16,016 bases of DNA from Bacilli bacterium. GTDB taxonomy: Bacteria > Bacillota_I > Bacilli_A > RF39 > UBA660. The translations under genes and the position numbers were made by a program. The DNA lies in NCBI GenBank assembly GCA_016296185.1, contig JAEDJT010000034.1, forward strand, positions 1 to 16,016, given 5' to 3'. The notes beneath the pieces were generated by a model, which saw only the letters and a list, made by a program, of their open reading frames with translations, ran no database searches and was not told where the DNA came from. Of the stretch, positions 1 through 8,216 are shown piece after piece. Position 1 is the stretch's first letter, and each line of letters begins with the position of its first letter.

Positions 1-1983
1 TTCTTTTGTTTCTTTTTCAGCTTGTTCTTTCTTCTTACGATCAAGTTCTTCTTTTTGTTTAGCTTCTTCTGCATCTAATTCAGCAATCTTACGATCGATA
101 TCTTTCATCATTGCATCTAGGTCAATTCCACCACCTAGGCCTCCACCAAACAATCCACCACCAGAGTTTCCTCCACCAAATGGACTAGATCCTCCGCCAA
201 ATGGACTAGATCCTCCACCAAATGGACTAGAACCACCGAATGGTGAACTACTTGATCCTCCGTCTAAAGAATTTAACATGTTATCTCTTTTTTTAGTTTT
301 AACAAAATCTTTAACATCGAATAAAGCAATTTCTTTTTTATCTCTTTCAGGGAATGAAGCTTCATTATGAGGATGACCCCAATCCATCTTAAAGTTTGGA
401 GTATATTTTGTTTTAAATGGAGATTTACGCCATCTAATAATTATAGCTTCAAATAATTTTAACTTTTGTAAGTCTGTAACAGTAACAAGTGGTGTACTAG
501 CAGTTTTATCTTTATCACCAGATTTAACTTCACCACACATTTTAGAAATTTCTTCTAACGCAGCAAGTTCTGTTGAAATTAAGTATACTAAGTTACCACA
601 GTTACCTCTAATAGTTTCAGCTGTTTCTGCTCCATATACACCTTTTAATTGTGCAAAGTTTTGGATAATAAATGTAAATCTAATATCACGAGAACGTGCA
701 GCTGTAACCATTGTACCAACATCTTTTAACGGAGGCATATTCGCAAATTCGTCTAAGATGAAGTTTGTTCTATATGGTAATTTACCACCACTATTTTGAG
801 CAACATCAATTAATGTTTCATAAACTTGTTTAATAAAGATAGTTGCTAAACCATGATATGTAGTTTTTTCATCTTGAATAACAATGAAAACAGCAGTTTT
901 TTGTTTACCAATATCTCTCATATCAAAATCACTATAACTTAACATTTCTGATAAGTTTTCACGTGAAGCAAATAATCTTATCTTTTGTCTAAATACTGAT
1001 AAGATACCACCTTTAGTATCTGCAGGTGAATTAATTGTATTTGATGCAAATACATATGCATTAGAAGCTTCACCTTTCATAGTGAAATATTCTTTAATAA
1101 AATTACTAGTTGCAAATTTATCTTCACCAACTGTACTCATATAATTAATTGAGTTTAAGTTAATTTCATCTACTTTTGCATCTTCAAATAAACCTAAAGC
1201 TAAACCTGAGAAGTAGTCGGCAGCTGATTTTTCCCAGAATGGTTCACCTTTATTATTAGGATCATATAAAATATTTAAAGCAACGTCATCTAAGATTTCA
1301 GTAGCTTTATCTGTATTACCATCTTTGTAATATTGATAAGGTAATGTTAATGGATTCCATGCATTACCTTTTTGAGGATCACGGAAATTTAATACAATAA
1401 CGTTGTATCCTCTTTCTCTCATGTAATCACTAGCTGCTCTGTATAATTCACCCTTAGGGTCTGTAATTACCATACTTTCGCCTTTTTTTATTAATAATTC
1501 AACCATTGGTTCAACAACTGTTTGAGATTTACCTGAACCAGTAGCACCAATTACTAAGTTATGGTATTCACCATTATCAACCCATAACTTTTTACCATCA
1601 TTAACTAAAGGAATACCAGCATATTGTGATTCTGCTGCTAAAGGATCAACAACTTCAACACCTTTATCAGTTTTTATTTCTTTATCTTTAGCCCATCTAG
1701 AATAACCTTTACTTTCTTTTTCTCCAATTTCAAAACCAAAACCTTTTTTACGTTCAAAAATTAAAGAACTAGTACTAACAATTATCATAACTAATAAGAT
1801 TATAAATAATAAAATTGTTATTCCTAAAAATCTAGTTAAACCAGGAATAGGATTAAGTCCAACAAAAGAACCATCACCACTTAAAGAATTTAAGTTACCT
1901 ACTCCTATAGCACATAAATAAAGTAAAATTACAGCAAATATTAAAAATATAAAGAAATCTTTACTATCTATACGGAATTTCAT
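1..1983 (-). CDS. virD4: VirD4/TraG-type T4SS coupling ATPase, 3' end beyond window
   Basis: This is an inner-membrane coupling protein that recruits substrates to a type IV secretion channel. It starts at the ATG at 1983, preceded by TTTGGAGTGG (GGAG ten bases upstream), and stays open for 661 codons to the left edge, so the C terminus is missing. Two membrane segments lie at about residues 9-30 and 52-76. The Walker A is GATGSGKSQT (146-155) and the Walker B is FILDEFAN (408-415), followed by the usual AARSRDIRFTFIIQN stretch. The family ATPase core ends near residue 560. After it come a Gly/Ser/Pro/Phe low-complexity linker with SSPFGGG heptads (585-605) and a Lys/Glu-rich probable coiled coil (about 615-661 and beyond). 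Such tails are plausible substrate-docking regions, but that is inference. The gene has its own promoter, separate from the hydrolase-lipoprotein unit upstream. The family call is secure; the substrate is unknown. Confidence 0.95.
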   Translation of the reverse strand, partial: MKFRIDSKDFFIFLIFAVILLYLCAIGVGNLNSLSGDGSFVGLNPIPGLTRFLGITILLFIILLVMIIVSTSSLIFERKKGFGFEIGEKESKGYSRWAKDKEIKTDKGVEVVDPLAAESQYAGIPLVNDGKKLWVDNGEYHNLVIGATGSGKSQTVVEPMVELLIKKGESMVITDPKGELYRAASDYMRERGYNVIVLNFRDPQKGNAWNPLTLPYQYYKDGNTDKATEILDDVALNILYDPNNKGEPFWEKSAADYFSGLALGLFEDAKVDEINLNSINYMSTVGEDKFATSNFIKEYFTMKGEASNAYVFASNTINSPADTKGGILSVFRQKIRLFASRENLSEMLSYSDFDMRDIGKQKTAVFIVIQDEKTTYHGLATIFIKQVYETLIDVAQNSGGKLPYRTNFILDEFANMPPLKDVGTMVTAARSRDIRFTFIIQNFAQLKGVYGAETAETIRGNCGNLVYLISTELAALEEISKMCGEVKSGDKDKTASTPLVTVTDLQKLKLFEAIIIRWRKSPFKTKYTPNFKMDWGHPHNEASFPERDKKEIALFDVKDFVKTKKRDNMLNSLDGGSSSSPFGGSSPFGGGSSPFGGGSSPFGGGNSGGGLFGGGLGGGIDLDAMMKDIDRKIAELDAEEAKQKEELDRKKKEQAEKETKE
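169..252 (-). repeat. 21-bp tandem repeat in the virD4 tail
   Basis: Three near-identical 21-bp units (169-189, 190-210, 211-231; one mismatch, at the a/g in 'cctccaccaa' versus 'cctccgccaa') and a decayed fourth (232-252) encode the heptads SSPFGGG. The unit is a multiple of three, so gain or loss of copies would change linker length without breaking the frame. Confidence 0.9.
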
Positions 1984-2009
1984 TTGCCAACCACTCCAAA
2001 TCTATTAAC

Positions 2010-2050
2010 ATTATACTACATAATGGTTAAAAAATGAAAAATAATTAACC
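2010..2050 (-). promoter_or_regulatory. Promoter of virD4 with inverted repeat
   Basis: On the minus strand a perfect -10, TATAAT, lies at 2010-2015, 27 bases before the virD4 start codon, with only a weak -35 (TTCATT, 17-base spacer). An inverted repeat, GGTTAA at 2025-2030 and TTAACC at 2045-2050 separated by 14 bases, covers the -35 region and could be an operator. The hexamers are seen directly; their use is inferred. AT-rich sequence further upstream (about 2070-2100) could act as an UP element. Confidence 0.6.
2025..2050. repeat. Inverted repeat GGTTAA-N14-TTAACC
   Basis: Perfect six-base arms at 2025-2030 and 2045-2050 flank a 14-base A/T spacer over the -35 region of the virD4 promoter. 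This is a candidate binding site for a dimeric regulator. With arms this short and AT-rich, chance cannot be excluded. Confidence 0.45.
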
Positions 2051-2110
2051 ACAAGTAAAACAAATATACAATATTATTTTAATATATATTTAAACAATAA
2101 TGGACAACTA

Positions 2111-2136
2111 AAAAAAAGAAGCAACGCTTCTTTTTA
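2111..2136 (-). terminator. Rho-independent terminator after the lipoprotein gene
   Basis: The core stem is AGAAGC (2117-2122) and GCTTCT (2126-2131) with a three-base loop, extended to ten pairs by flanking A and T runs (2113-2122 with 2126-2135). On the minus strand it is followed by a run of seven T. It overlaps the lipoprotein stop codon (2134-2136) and separates that gene from the virD4 promoter. Confidence 0.85.
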
Positions 2137-2856
2137 TTCATAATTAATTCTAGACATTTTAGTAATTATTTTTACACCTACTAAGAATACAACAATAGCA
2201 CCAATTGCTATAAAAATACCATAATCTTTATAGAATTGTTGATCTTGTTGAGCAGGAGTTTCTTCCTTTTCTTTAAAATTATCCATTTTTAATACTATAT
2301 ATACATTTTGACTATTATTAGATTGTGAATAATTCCAAGTATATACACCATTTACTGGTTCTACATTAGCTTCAACTACTTCATTGTTAGATTTAATATT
2401 TAATGTAAATGATTCTAAATCAGCAAATATATTAAATAACTTGCAACCACTATTATCAGTACTAATAGTTATTGTACCTTTATCATAATTTCTAATAACA
2501 TTTAATGATTTAAAAGCTTTACTAGCACCTCTAGCTTTAACATATCTACCAATTGGATAACTATAACTATATTTAGCATTATAACCTGCACCAATATCTT
2601 TTAAAGAAAAATCATAATAATCAATACCATCTTTTTTTATATCTGGTTCTTCATCATATAATTCTACATCTTTATATACAGGTTGATATTTTCTAAACAT
2701 ACCTTTTATTTGAGGTTTACTTATTTCATTATCTTCGTAGTATTTTACTGAAACATCTTCAAATATAGTATCATCACTAACAGTTAAAGTTGTTTCAGCA
2801 GAACATCCACAAAGTAGGAATATAAAACTTATTAATATTATTATTCTTTTTTTCAT
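2134..2856 (-). CDS. Doubly anchored lipoprotein of the T4SS locus
   Basis: This is a 240-residue exported lipoprotein of unknown function. I start it at the ATG at 2856 rather than the ATG eleven codons upstream, because GGGAGAG sits just before it and the protein then opens with a lipoprotein signal: MKKR, a hydrophobic stretch and LLCGC, with lipidated Cys predicted at residue 18. About 190 extracellular residues follow, probably beta-rich, with one further Cys in 'SGCKLF'. An acidic, Gln-rich stalk then leads to a second membrane helix (about 213-231) and a short basic tail, KMSRINYE. The 'GVYTWNY' stretch loosely recalls LppM-type domains, but I would not assign a family. The start lies one base past the stop of the cell-wall hydrolase gene, so the two are translationally close and share a transcript. 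A structural or assembly role in the channel is inferred from context only. Confidence 0.85.
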   Translation of the reverse strand: MKKRIIILISFIFLLCGCSAETTLTVSDDTIFEDVSVKYYEDNEISKPQIKGMFRKYQPVYKDVELYDEEPDIKKDGIDYYDFSLKDIGAGYNAKYSYSYPIGRYVKARGASKAFKSLNVIRNYDKGTITISTDNSGCKLFNIFADLESFTLNIKSNNEVVEANVEPVNGVYTWNYSQSNNSQNVYIVLKMDNFKEKEETPAQQDQQFYKDYGIFIAIGAIVVFLVGVKIITKMSRINYE

Positions 2857-2857
2857 A

Positions 2858-5467
2858 TTAACTCTCCCTAATATTATTAGCATTACCATAGTAAGAATCT
2901 AATTTAACACCATAGTATTCACTAGCTACATAAGAGTATGACCATTTACCAAATAATACACCACTTTCAATACCACTCGCGTGTGCAACAATATATGAAT
3001 TCGAAGCTTCATCAACACCTACAATTAATACAACGTGATGTGAATTTGCAATTAAATCACCAGGTTCCATAGTTGGAGATGACGAACTAATAGAAGTTTT
3101 CTTACCACCACCAATAGTACTGTAATAACTAGCAGCACCTGCTGGTGATACTTTAAATCCACCATTAGCTATTGCCCAAGCAACAAAACCAGAACAGTCT
3201 AAACCACATCTATTGTAATGGTGACCGTTTGCATAAGTTGAACATTCATTACTACCCCAGTTTCCTAAAGCACCACTAGCAATAGCTCCATGTCCACCAC
3301 CCCAGAAGTAAGGAACCTTAGCATCATAATTATCACCTAATTCAGCAATTAAAGTAACTGCAGCAGCAACAACACCAGCTCTTGTACCAAAACCAGCATC
3401 TTTAACATTCTTTTCAATTAAACCATTAAATTCTTCAATACTAGAACCATTTTTTTCTAAGAACTTATCTAATGGTTCATTAATAATAGTATCTCCATCA
3501 CTTGTTAAAGAATAATCACCATAATCAATAGTACCAGAACTTGTACAAGTAGCGCCATTAATACTATCAGAACCATAAACTTCTTTTAATATATCTTTAT
3601 AAGTTTTACCATCATTAGCTAAATCAATAAATTGATTACTAGTAGTACTATTATAATTAGTTGAAATAATATTAGTATCAGAATCAATTAATATTTCACC
3701 AGCAACTGCTTCAGCAATTGTTTCAATTTCACCAATTCTCTTTTGATCTAATTTAGCATGCCATAAAGTACCATTAGAAGAATCAACTTCTGGAGAATAC
3801 TTAGAAATAGAACCTTCATCTTTACGATAAATATCTTCAGTATAATTCCAATAAACTTGATCAGCTTCACAAGCTCTCATTCTAATTTTACCCGTACTAG
3901 CATTATATCCATAGAAACATTCATCTGGATTACTTGGACACATACCTTTTTGTCTAGTTAATGAGAAGTTTCTTGCAGCAATAATTTGAGCTTTAATTGC
4001 TTCATCTGGTGAACTAGAACCAATTTCAGCCATCGCAACACCAACTACATAATCTTCAAAAGGAATTGTTTTAAGTACAGTATAATTACTTTCTGTACCT
4101 GAACAATTAATTAATTCAACTTCTAAATTAGATAACTCTACAGTACCAGTTGATAAAATACCATTAACATTATACTTACAGTTTTTACCACCTTTACCAT
4201 TATGAGTAACATTACCAGTAGCAATAAATACAATTAACATTAATATAACAAAGAATCCAACAATAACACCTAATACAATCCAGAAATAAGGACTCTTCAT
4301 TAAAGCTACTGTCATTTTAACTGCAGCATCTTTTGCAGGTTTTAAAGCATTCTTACCTTTTTTACCTTTAAATGGATTTAATTTATTTAAAGCTTTTTCC
4401 TTGCCGCCAATTCCACCTTTTTTACCAGTACCTAATCCAGGTTTACCAGTATTTTTCTTACCAGGTAATCCTGGTTTATCAGTACCAGGTTTACTAGGTC
4501 CTCCAACTTTATCAGCAAGCTTATCATTCTTTATTTTTTTATCTCTAGTAAACTTTTTATTAGCTCTATCAGTAATATTAGAGCCACCTTCTGGATTTTG
4601 CTTTCTCTTATTTACATTTCTACTATCATATCCATTATAGTTTCCACCATCAGGATTTCCACCATTAGTTCTATTAGCAGGATTTTTAGGTTTACCATCA
4701 TCTAAACCACTAGGTCTTGAAGATGGTTGTTCACCTTGAGAATTTTGATTAGTATATGGTTGTTGATTACGTTGATCACCATTCTTAGCAGGATTTTTAC
4801 TTCCAGGTTCTTCATTTTGATTATTAGGTCTATTAGGATTTTCATTATTCTTATTTAAACCTTCACCCTCTTCTCCAGCTTTTGCACCTTCACTTTGTTC
4901 AGCATTTCTTTCAGCTTTTTGCTTTTCTTTTTCGTAGGCATCATCTTTTTGATTTTCTTCATCAACTTTATTTTGAATATCAGTTTCATCTTTAGAATTT
5001 TGAGTTTCTAAAGAAGAATCATCTGAAGAATCACTACTTGAATCTTTAGAAGAACTATTTGATGAATCAGATGATCCAGAATTATCTTCATCATAAGTTG
5101 TTTCTTCTTCAACCTCTTCATCAGAATCTTCTTGACCTTCCTCGTCAGCTAACATTTCATCTCTTTCATCACGAGTATATTCATTACCATCTTCATCTCT
5201 ATAAACATACTGATCATTTTCAGAATCATAAAATTCATCTTCAGAATATTCATTACCATCCATGTCTTCTCCCCAGAAGGCATCCATTCCTTTACGATGC
5301 ATTTCATCATTTAAAATACTATATAACGCGTCATTATCTTCAGGATAATGGAAATCAGCAAAACCTACTTGTTGTGCAATATCACTTAATACAGCTGAAT
5401 CATCACCTGTAGGAACTTGATATCTAAGATTTTTAGCAGCTTGTTTTATATTACCAACTGATGCCAT
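2858..5467 (-). CDS. SpoIID-NlpC/P60 cell-wall hydrolase (VirB1-like)
   Basis: This is a predicted bifunctional peptidoglycan hydrolase that would open the wall for the secretion apparatus. The start at 5467 is chosen over the ATG five codons upstream because GGGAAGTGGA precedes it; the protein is then 869 residues. Residues 1-390 are cytoplasmic and mostly disordered: acidic and Ser-rich (about 65-175), then Asn/Gln/Pro-rich, then Lys/Gly-rich. A single membrane helix spans about 393-416. Outside is a SpoIID/LytB-type domain (about 455-615), marked by IPFEDYVVGVAMAEIG and AIKAQIIAARNFSL, with probable catalytic Glu481. The C-terminal NlpC/P60 domain (about 695-860) shows GLDCSGF (Cys758), SHHVVLIVG (His810 or 811) and VAHASG (His829). 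B. subtilis SpoIID is a lytic transglycosylase and NlpC/P60 enzymes cut stem peptides. Tn916-type systems pair an SLT domain with NlpC/P60; here SpoIID takes the SLT position. Confidence 0.9.
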   Translation of the reverse strand: MASVGNIKQAAKNLRYQVPTGDDSAVLSDIAQQVGFADFHYPEDNDALYSILNDEMHRKGMDAFWGEDMDGNEYSEDEFYDSENDQYVYRDEDGNEYTRDERDEMLADEEGQEDSDEEVEEETTYDEDNSGSSDSSNSSSKDSSSDSSDDSSLETQNSKDETDIQNKVDEENQKDDAYEKEKQKAERNAEQSEGAKAGEEGEGLNKNNENPNRPNNQNEEPGSKNPAKNGDQRNQQPYTNQNSQGEQPSSRPSGLDDGKPKNPANRTNGGNPDGGNYNGYDSRNVNKRKQNPEGGSNITDRANKKFTRDKKIKNDKLADKVGGPSKPGTDKPGLPGKKNTGKPGLGTGKKGGIGGKEKALNKLNPFKGKKGKNALKPAKDAAVKMTVALMKSPYFWIVLGVIVGFFVILMLIVFIATGNVTHNGKGGKNCKYNVNGILSTGTVELSNLEVELINCSGTESNYTVLKTIPFEDYVVGVAMAEIGSSSPDEAIKAQIIAARNFSLTRQKGMCPSNPDECFYGYNASTGKIRMRACEADQVYWNYTEDIYRKDEGSISKYSPEVDSSNGTLWHAKLDQKRIGEIETIAEAVAGEILIDSDTNIISTNYNSTTSNQFIDLANDGKTYKDILKEVYGSDSINGATCTSSGTIDYGDYSLTSDGDTIINEPLDKFLEKNGSSIEEFNGLIEKNVKDAGFGTRAGVVAAAVTLIAELGDNYDAKVPYFWGGGHGAIASGALGNWGSNECSTYANGHHYNRCGLDCSGFVAWAIANGGFKVSPAGAASYYSTIGGGKKTSISSSSPTMEPGDLIANSHHVVLIVGVDEASNSYIVAHASGIESGVLFGKWSYSYVASEYYGVKLDSYYGNANNIRES

Positions 5468-5491
5468 AATTCCACTTCCCATACTAAAAAA

Positions 5492-5500
5492 AGTATATCA
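5492..5500 (-). promoter_or_regulatory. Extended -10 promoter for hydrolase-lipoprotein unit
   Basis: The minus strand reads TGATATACT, an extended -10 (TG-N-TATACT), about 25 bases before the hydrolase start. The -35 position falls in the T run of the upstream terminator and is poor, which extended -10 promoters tolerate. It sits directly after the virB4 terminator, so a new transcript here makes sense, but its use is inferred. Confidence 0.5.
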
Positions 5501-5512
5501 TATTTCAACCAT

Positions 5513-5538
5513 AAAAAAAACCGATAATCGGTTTTTTT
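5513..5538 (-). terminator. Rho-independent terminator after virB4
   Basis: CCGA (5521-5524) and TCGG (5528-5531) pair around a three-base loop and are flanked by eight A on one side and seven T on the other, giving an 11-pair stem and a T run on either strand. It touches the virB4 stop codon (5539-5541) and ends the virB6-prgI-trsD-virB4 operon. Confidence 0.88.
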
Positions 5539-7323
5539 CTATAGTCCTCCACCAGAACCAAATGAATCTAATTCTTCTTGAGTAACTAAAATATGAATTC
5601 TCATTCTTCTGCTTCCACAGATGAATAAAGCTTCACCTTGATTATAGTATTTAATACTATCCATTTCACTTTCATTTAAATCAATTAATAATGATAAATC
5701 ATCTACAGCTTGTTTCTTTAATCCCATTACTAAATAGTAAGAAGCATTATCAAATATTGCTTTACCATGCATTATTAAGTTTGGAGCAGCAAAGTCTGTA
5801 GGTTGTTGAGTAATTATGATTGTACCAGTATTATACTTACGAGCACGTCTTTGAATTTGAGCTAAAAATTCAGCACCTAATTCATTACGAGAAGATAATA
5901 ATACGTGAGCTTCATCTACACATAATACAGTAGTTGTTTCTTTATCTAAACATAATCCCCAAGCGAATTTTAATATATTAAAGAATAAAGCATTTCTAAT
6001 ATTTTCATCACTATTCATTAATTCTTTAATATTGAAAGCAATAATATCACTTTCAATATTTAATGTAGTATGACCATTAAAGTAATATCTTAATTCTTTA
6101 GTTAAAGGTCTAACCTTTAACTCTAATCTTTCCATTACATCTCTTTCACGAGTTTTATCAGGCATAGATAATAATCTACCTTTAATAGTTGCATATACAT
6201 CATCAAATGTTGGATAATCTTGACTTGTTAATTGACTAAAGTCAGTATCAAAATCAATTTTATAACGTTTATAAGTATCTTGAACAACTTCACTAAACAT
6301 TGTTAAAACATCTTCTTCAATAGATGGAGAATAATATTTCATAAATGCTTTTAATGATTGTAATGTTCTTGTTAATACCGTATAACCTAAACCTTCAGCT
6401 AATTCTTCATCATCAGCATCAGATACAATTTCAAGTGGATTAATCATACCGAATTCTCCACCTTTACCTAAATCTAGGTAACTACCACCAACATTTTTGC
6501 ACATTTCCTCAAGTTCACCTTCAGGATCTATGCAAACAACTTTATGTCCATTTCTAATATGACTTCTGATTAATAATTTAGAAGCAGTCGATTTACCACT
6601 ACCAGAAGTACCTAAAATAATAACATTGGCATTATTTCTATTATGTTCTTTTTTAATTTTAAATAAGAACTGATTAAATAAAACAACACCACCAGAGAAA
6701 TCTACACCTAATAAAGTAGAATCTCCTGGATCCTTAATACTATCAAATACAAATGGATACATTGCAGAAATAGTAATTGAAGGAATTGGAGTACCAATTC
6801 TATCTTCTATATCTTGTTTAGGGAATATAGGAATAATAGATTTTAATACTTTTTCTTGTTCAAACATTAATGGAATTGCTCTCATTCCTAAAGCATCAAC
6901 ATAACTTAGTACTTGAACTTTTTTCATTTCTAATTCTTCAGGATTATCAGCAGTAATCATTAAATGTAATTGGAAATCAAATATTCTAGCTTGAGTAGCT
7001 GCTAACATTTGAATAAAGTTTTCTAATGATTCATAATCTTGTCTAATTCTTTCTTGAATAGTATTATCATTTTCAGTTTGATATCTAGTTTTTAAATCAG
7101 CAATTTCTTTATTTAACATGTTTGATAATGTTGAAAACTCAATTGGAATATGTTTTGCAACAATTTTAACACCAGATATATTAGTTAAATTAGCTAAAAA
7201 ACCTGGGTTAATATATTTAGGATAACTAATAGCAGTTAATATAGTTGCATATTTACCACTAATAATAAAATCCGTAGGTTTAAATTGTAATCCCTTAGGA
7301 GCTATTTCACTTTTTAGATTCAT
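5539..7323 (-). CDS. virB4: VirB4/TrsE-type T4SS ATPase
   Basis: This cytoplasmic hexameric ATPase of the T4SS base powers substrate transfer and channel assembly. At 594 residues it matches the Gram-positive TrsE/TraE form. The opening IAPKGLQFKPTDFIISGKYA and AISYPKYINPGFL (residues 7-42) are the usual start of that family, so the gene looks complete at its 5' end. The Walker A is GTSGSGKST (238-246), the Walker B is VLCVDEAH (466-473), and the downstream arginine/glutamine segment RRARKYNTGTIIITQQPTD is at 492-510. It ends in a short Gly-rich tail, SFGSGGGL. Its ATG overlaps the TGA of the preceding trsD-like gene (ATGA), which indicates translational coupling and fixed stoichiometry. It is last in its operon and is followed by a strong terminator. 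Confidence 0.95.
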   Translation of the reverse strand: MNLKSEIAPKGLQFKPTDFIISGKYATILTAISYPKYINPGFLANLTNISGVKIVAKHIPIEFSTLSNMLNKEIADLKTRYQTENDNTIQERIRQDYESLENFIQMLAATQARIFDFQLHLMITADNPEELEMKKVQVLSYVDALGMRAIPLMFEQEKVLKSIIPIFPKQDIEDRIGTPIPSITISAMYPFVFDSIKDPGDSTLLGVDFSGGVVLFNQFLFKIKKEHNRNNANVIILGTSGSGKSTASKLLIRSHIRNGHKVVCIDPEGELEEMCKNVGGSYLDLGKGGEFGMINPLEIVSDADDEELAEGLGYTVLTRTLQSLKAFMKYYSPSIEEDVLTMFSEVVQDTYKRYKIDFDTDFSQLTSQDYPTFDDVYATIKGRLLSMPDKTRERDVMERLELKVRPLTKELRYYFNGHTTLNIESDIIAFNIKELMNSDENIRNALFFNILKFAWGLCLDKETTTVLCVDEAHVLLSSRNELGAEFLAQIQRRARKYNTGTIIITQQPTDFAAPNLIMHGKAIFDNASYYLVMGLKKQAVDDLSLLIDLNESEMDSIKYYNQGEALFICGSRRMRIHILVTQEELDSFGSGGGL

Positions 7324-7892
7324 GAAGTCATCACCGTTCCAAACGTAGTAGTCATTCCACCATTTAAGAAATTATCCAATATCATTCTTAAATCATTATT
7401 TGATACTTGAGTAGAATTAATAGAAGCATTTGCTAATCCAGCAATTAAATTATGAATTTTCTTTTGAACTACTTCTAATCTCTTTTCTTTGAATATAATG
7501 AAATATTCAGTATCAACAACATTATATTCAGCCCCCATAAATGCATTGGCTTTATCAATATCTTGAATAATAAGTTTTCTTATTGCACCATCAGTACATT
7601 TTTGATAAAGAAGTTGTAATTGTGATAAATATAAATTAATATCTACAGGTCTATCAGCAACAACTAACCAAAATTCATAATCAATCATATTATAGAAATT
7701 TTGTAAATTCATTAATACATTATCTCTACTACCATTATCTAAAATGAAGATATTTTTAGGAGCAACTTTAATACCAGTTACATAATAACCATTATCAAGT
7801 TGAATCATACCATTCATTATATTTTTAACAGGTACCCAATCTTCAGTATATTTACTTTGTTGTTGAGCACTAACAGTACTATTTGTTGCCAT
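7320..7892 (-). CDS. TrsD/TraD-like T4SS protein
   Basis: This soluble 190-residue protein has no signal peptide or membrane helix. It sits between the PrgI-like gene and virB4, the same order as trsC-trsD-trsE in staphylococcal conjugative plasmids, which is the main ground for the name. Visible parts are a Gln/Ser-rich start, VPVKNIMNGMIQLDNGYYVTGIKV (about 21-44, a beta-hairpin-like opening seen in T4SS proteins that contact VirB4) and a helical middle with LSQLQLLYQKC. It overlaps the PrgI-like gene by 14 bases and virB4 by 4, so all three are coupled. It could be read as a detached N-terminal domain of VirB4, but the downstream ATPase has its own normal start, so I treat it as a separate partner, probably at the cytoplasmic base. 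Confidence 0.7.
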   Translation of the reverse strand: MATNSTVSAQQQSKYTEDWVPVKNIMNGMIQLDNGYYVTGIKVAPKNIFILDNGSRDNVLMNLQNFYNMIDYEFWLVVADRPVDINLYLSQLQLLYQKCTDGAIRKLIIQDIDKANAFMGAEYNVVDTEYFIIFKEKRLEVVQKKIHNLIAGLANASINSTQVSNNDLRMILDNFLNGGMTTTFGTVMTS

Positions 7893-8193
7893 TTCTTACA
7901 CACCAACCTCTCCAATAGTATTTTTTTCTTCCTGTCATAAACCTATTCATATTACCTATTAATGTTCTAACATTATGATAATTAGGTACAGGTGCTACTA
8001 GAAGTGCTGCTAACATAGCAGGACTTGCTAGTAACAATGTAACGTATAAACTATCATTCTTCCAAAACATTAGTAAGAATAAAGAGATTCCTATTCCAAA
8101 ACAGAATATCATTAAATCTACTCCAGTAAAGAATCCCAATATTAACATAGATTTTTTAGAGTTAGCAGGAATTAAATAAGAATTACCATCCAT
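7879..8193 (-). CDS. PrgI/VirB3-like T4SS membrane protein
   Basis: This small inner-membrane protein (104 residues) probably anchors VirB4 at the membrane. The N terminus YLIPANSKKSMLILG precedes two hydrophobic hairpin segments (about 17-43 and 48-68). It ends in a conserved-looking basic tail, NYHNVRTLIGNMNRFMTGRK, then YYWRGW. This is the usual layout of the PrgI family of Gram-positive systems, and its place just before trsD-virB4 agrees. AAGGGA lies ten bases before the ATG. Its end overlaps the trsD-like start by 14 bases. The alternative is a generic two-helix protein, but context makes PrgI much more likely. Confidence 0.82.
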   Translation of the reverse strand: MDGNSYLIPANSKKSMLILGFFTGVDLMIFCFGIGISLFLLMFWKNDSLYVTLLLASPAMLAALLVAPVPNYHNVRTLIGNMNRFMTGRKKYYWRGWCVRNGNK

Positions 8194-8216
8194 ATATCAC
8201 ACATCCCTTATAACAA

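Noticed and set aside
169..252. CRISPR-like array
   Set aside because: The 21-bp units are contiguous with no spacers and encode in-frame heptads of a protein.
5150..5270. EF-hand-like calcium loops in D-x-DGNEY repeats of the hydrolase N terminus
   Set aside because: The spacing does not fit the DxDxDG loop and the 12th-position Glu, and the region is predicted to be disordered and cytoplasmic.
4401..5412. Plus-strand open frames opposite the hydrolase gene
   Set aside because: They are Pro/Leu- or His/Leu-rich mirror images of the low-complexity coding region and have no ribosome site.
7320..7892. VirB4 split by a frameshift into 190- and 594-residue pieces
   Set aside because: The 594-residue ATPase begins with the normal family start, the two genes meet in a clean ATGA overlap with a usable ribosome site, and a separate trsD-like gene at this place is known in Gram-positive systems.
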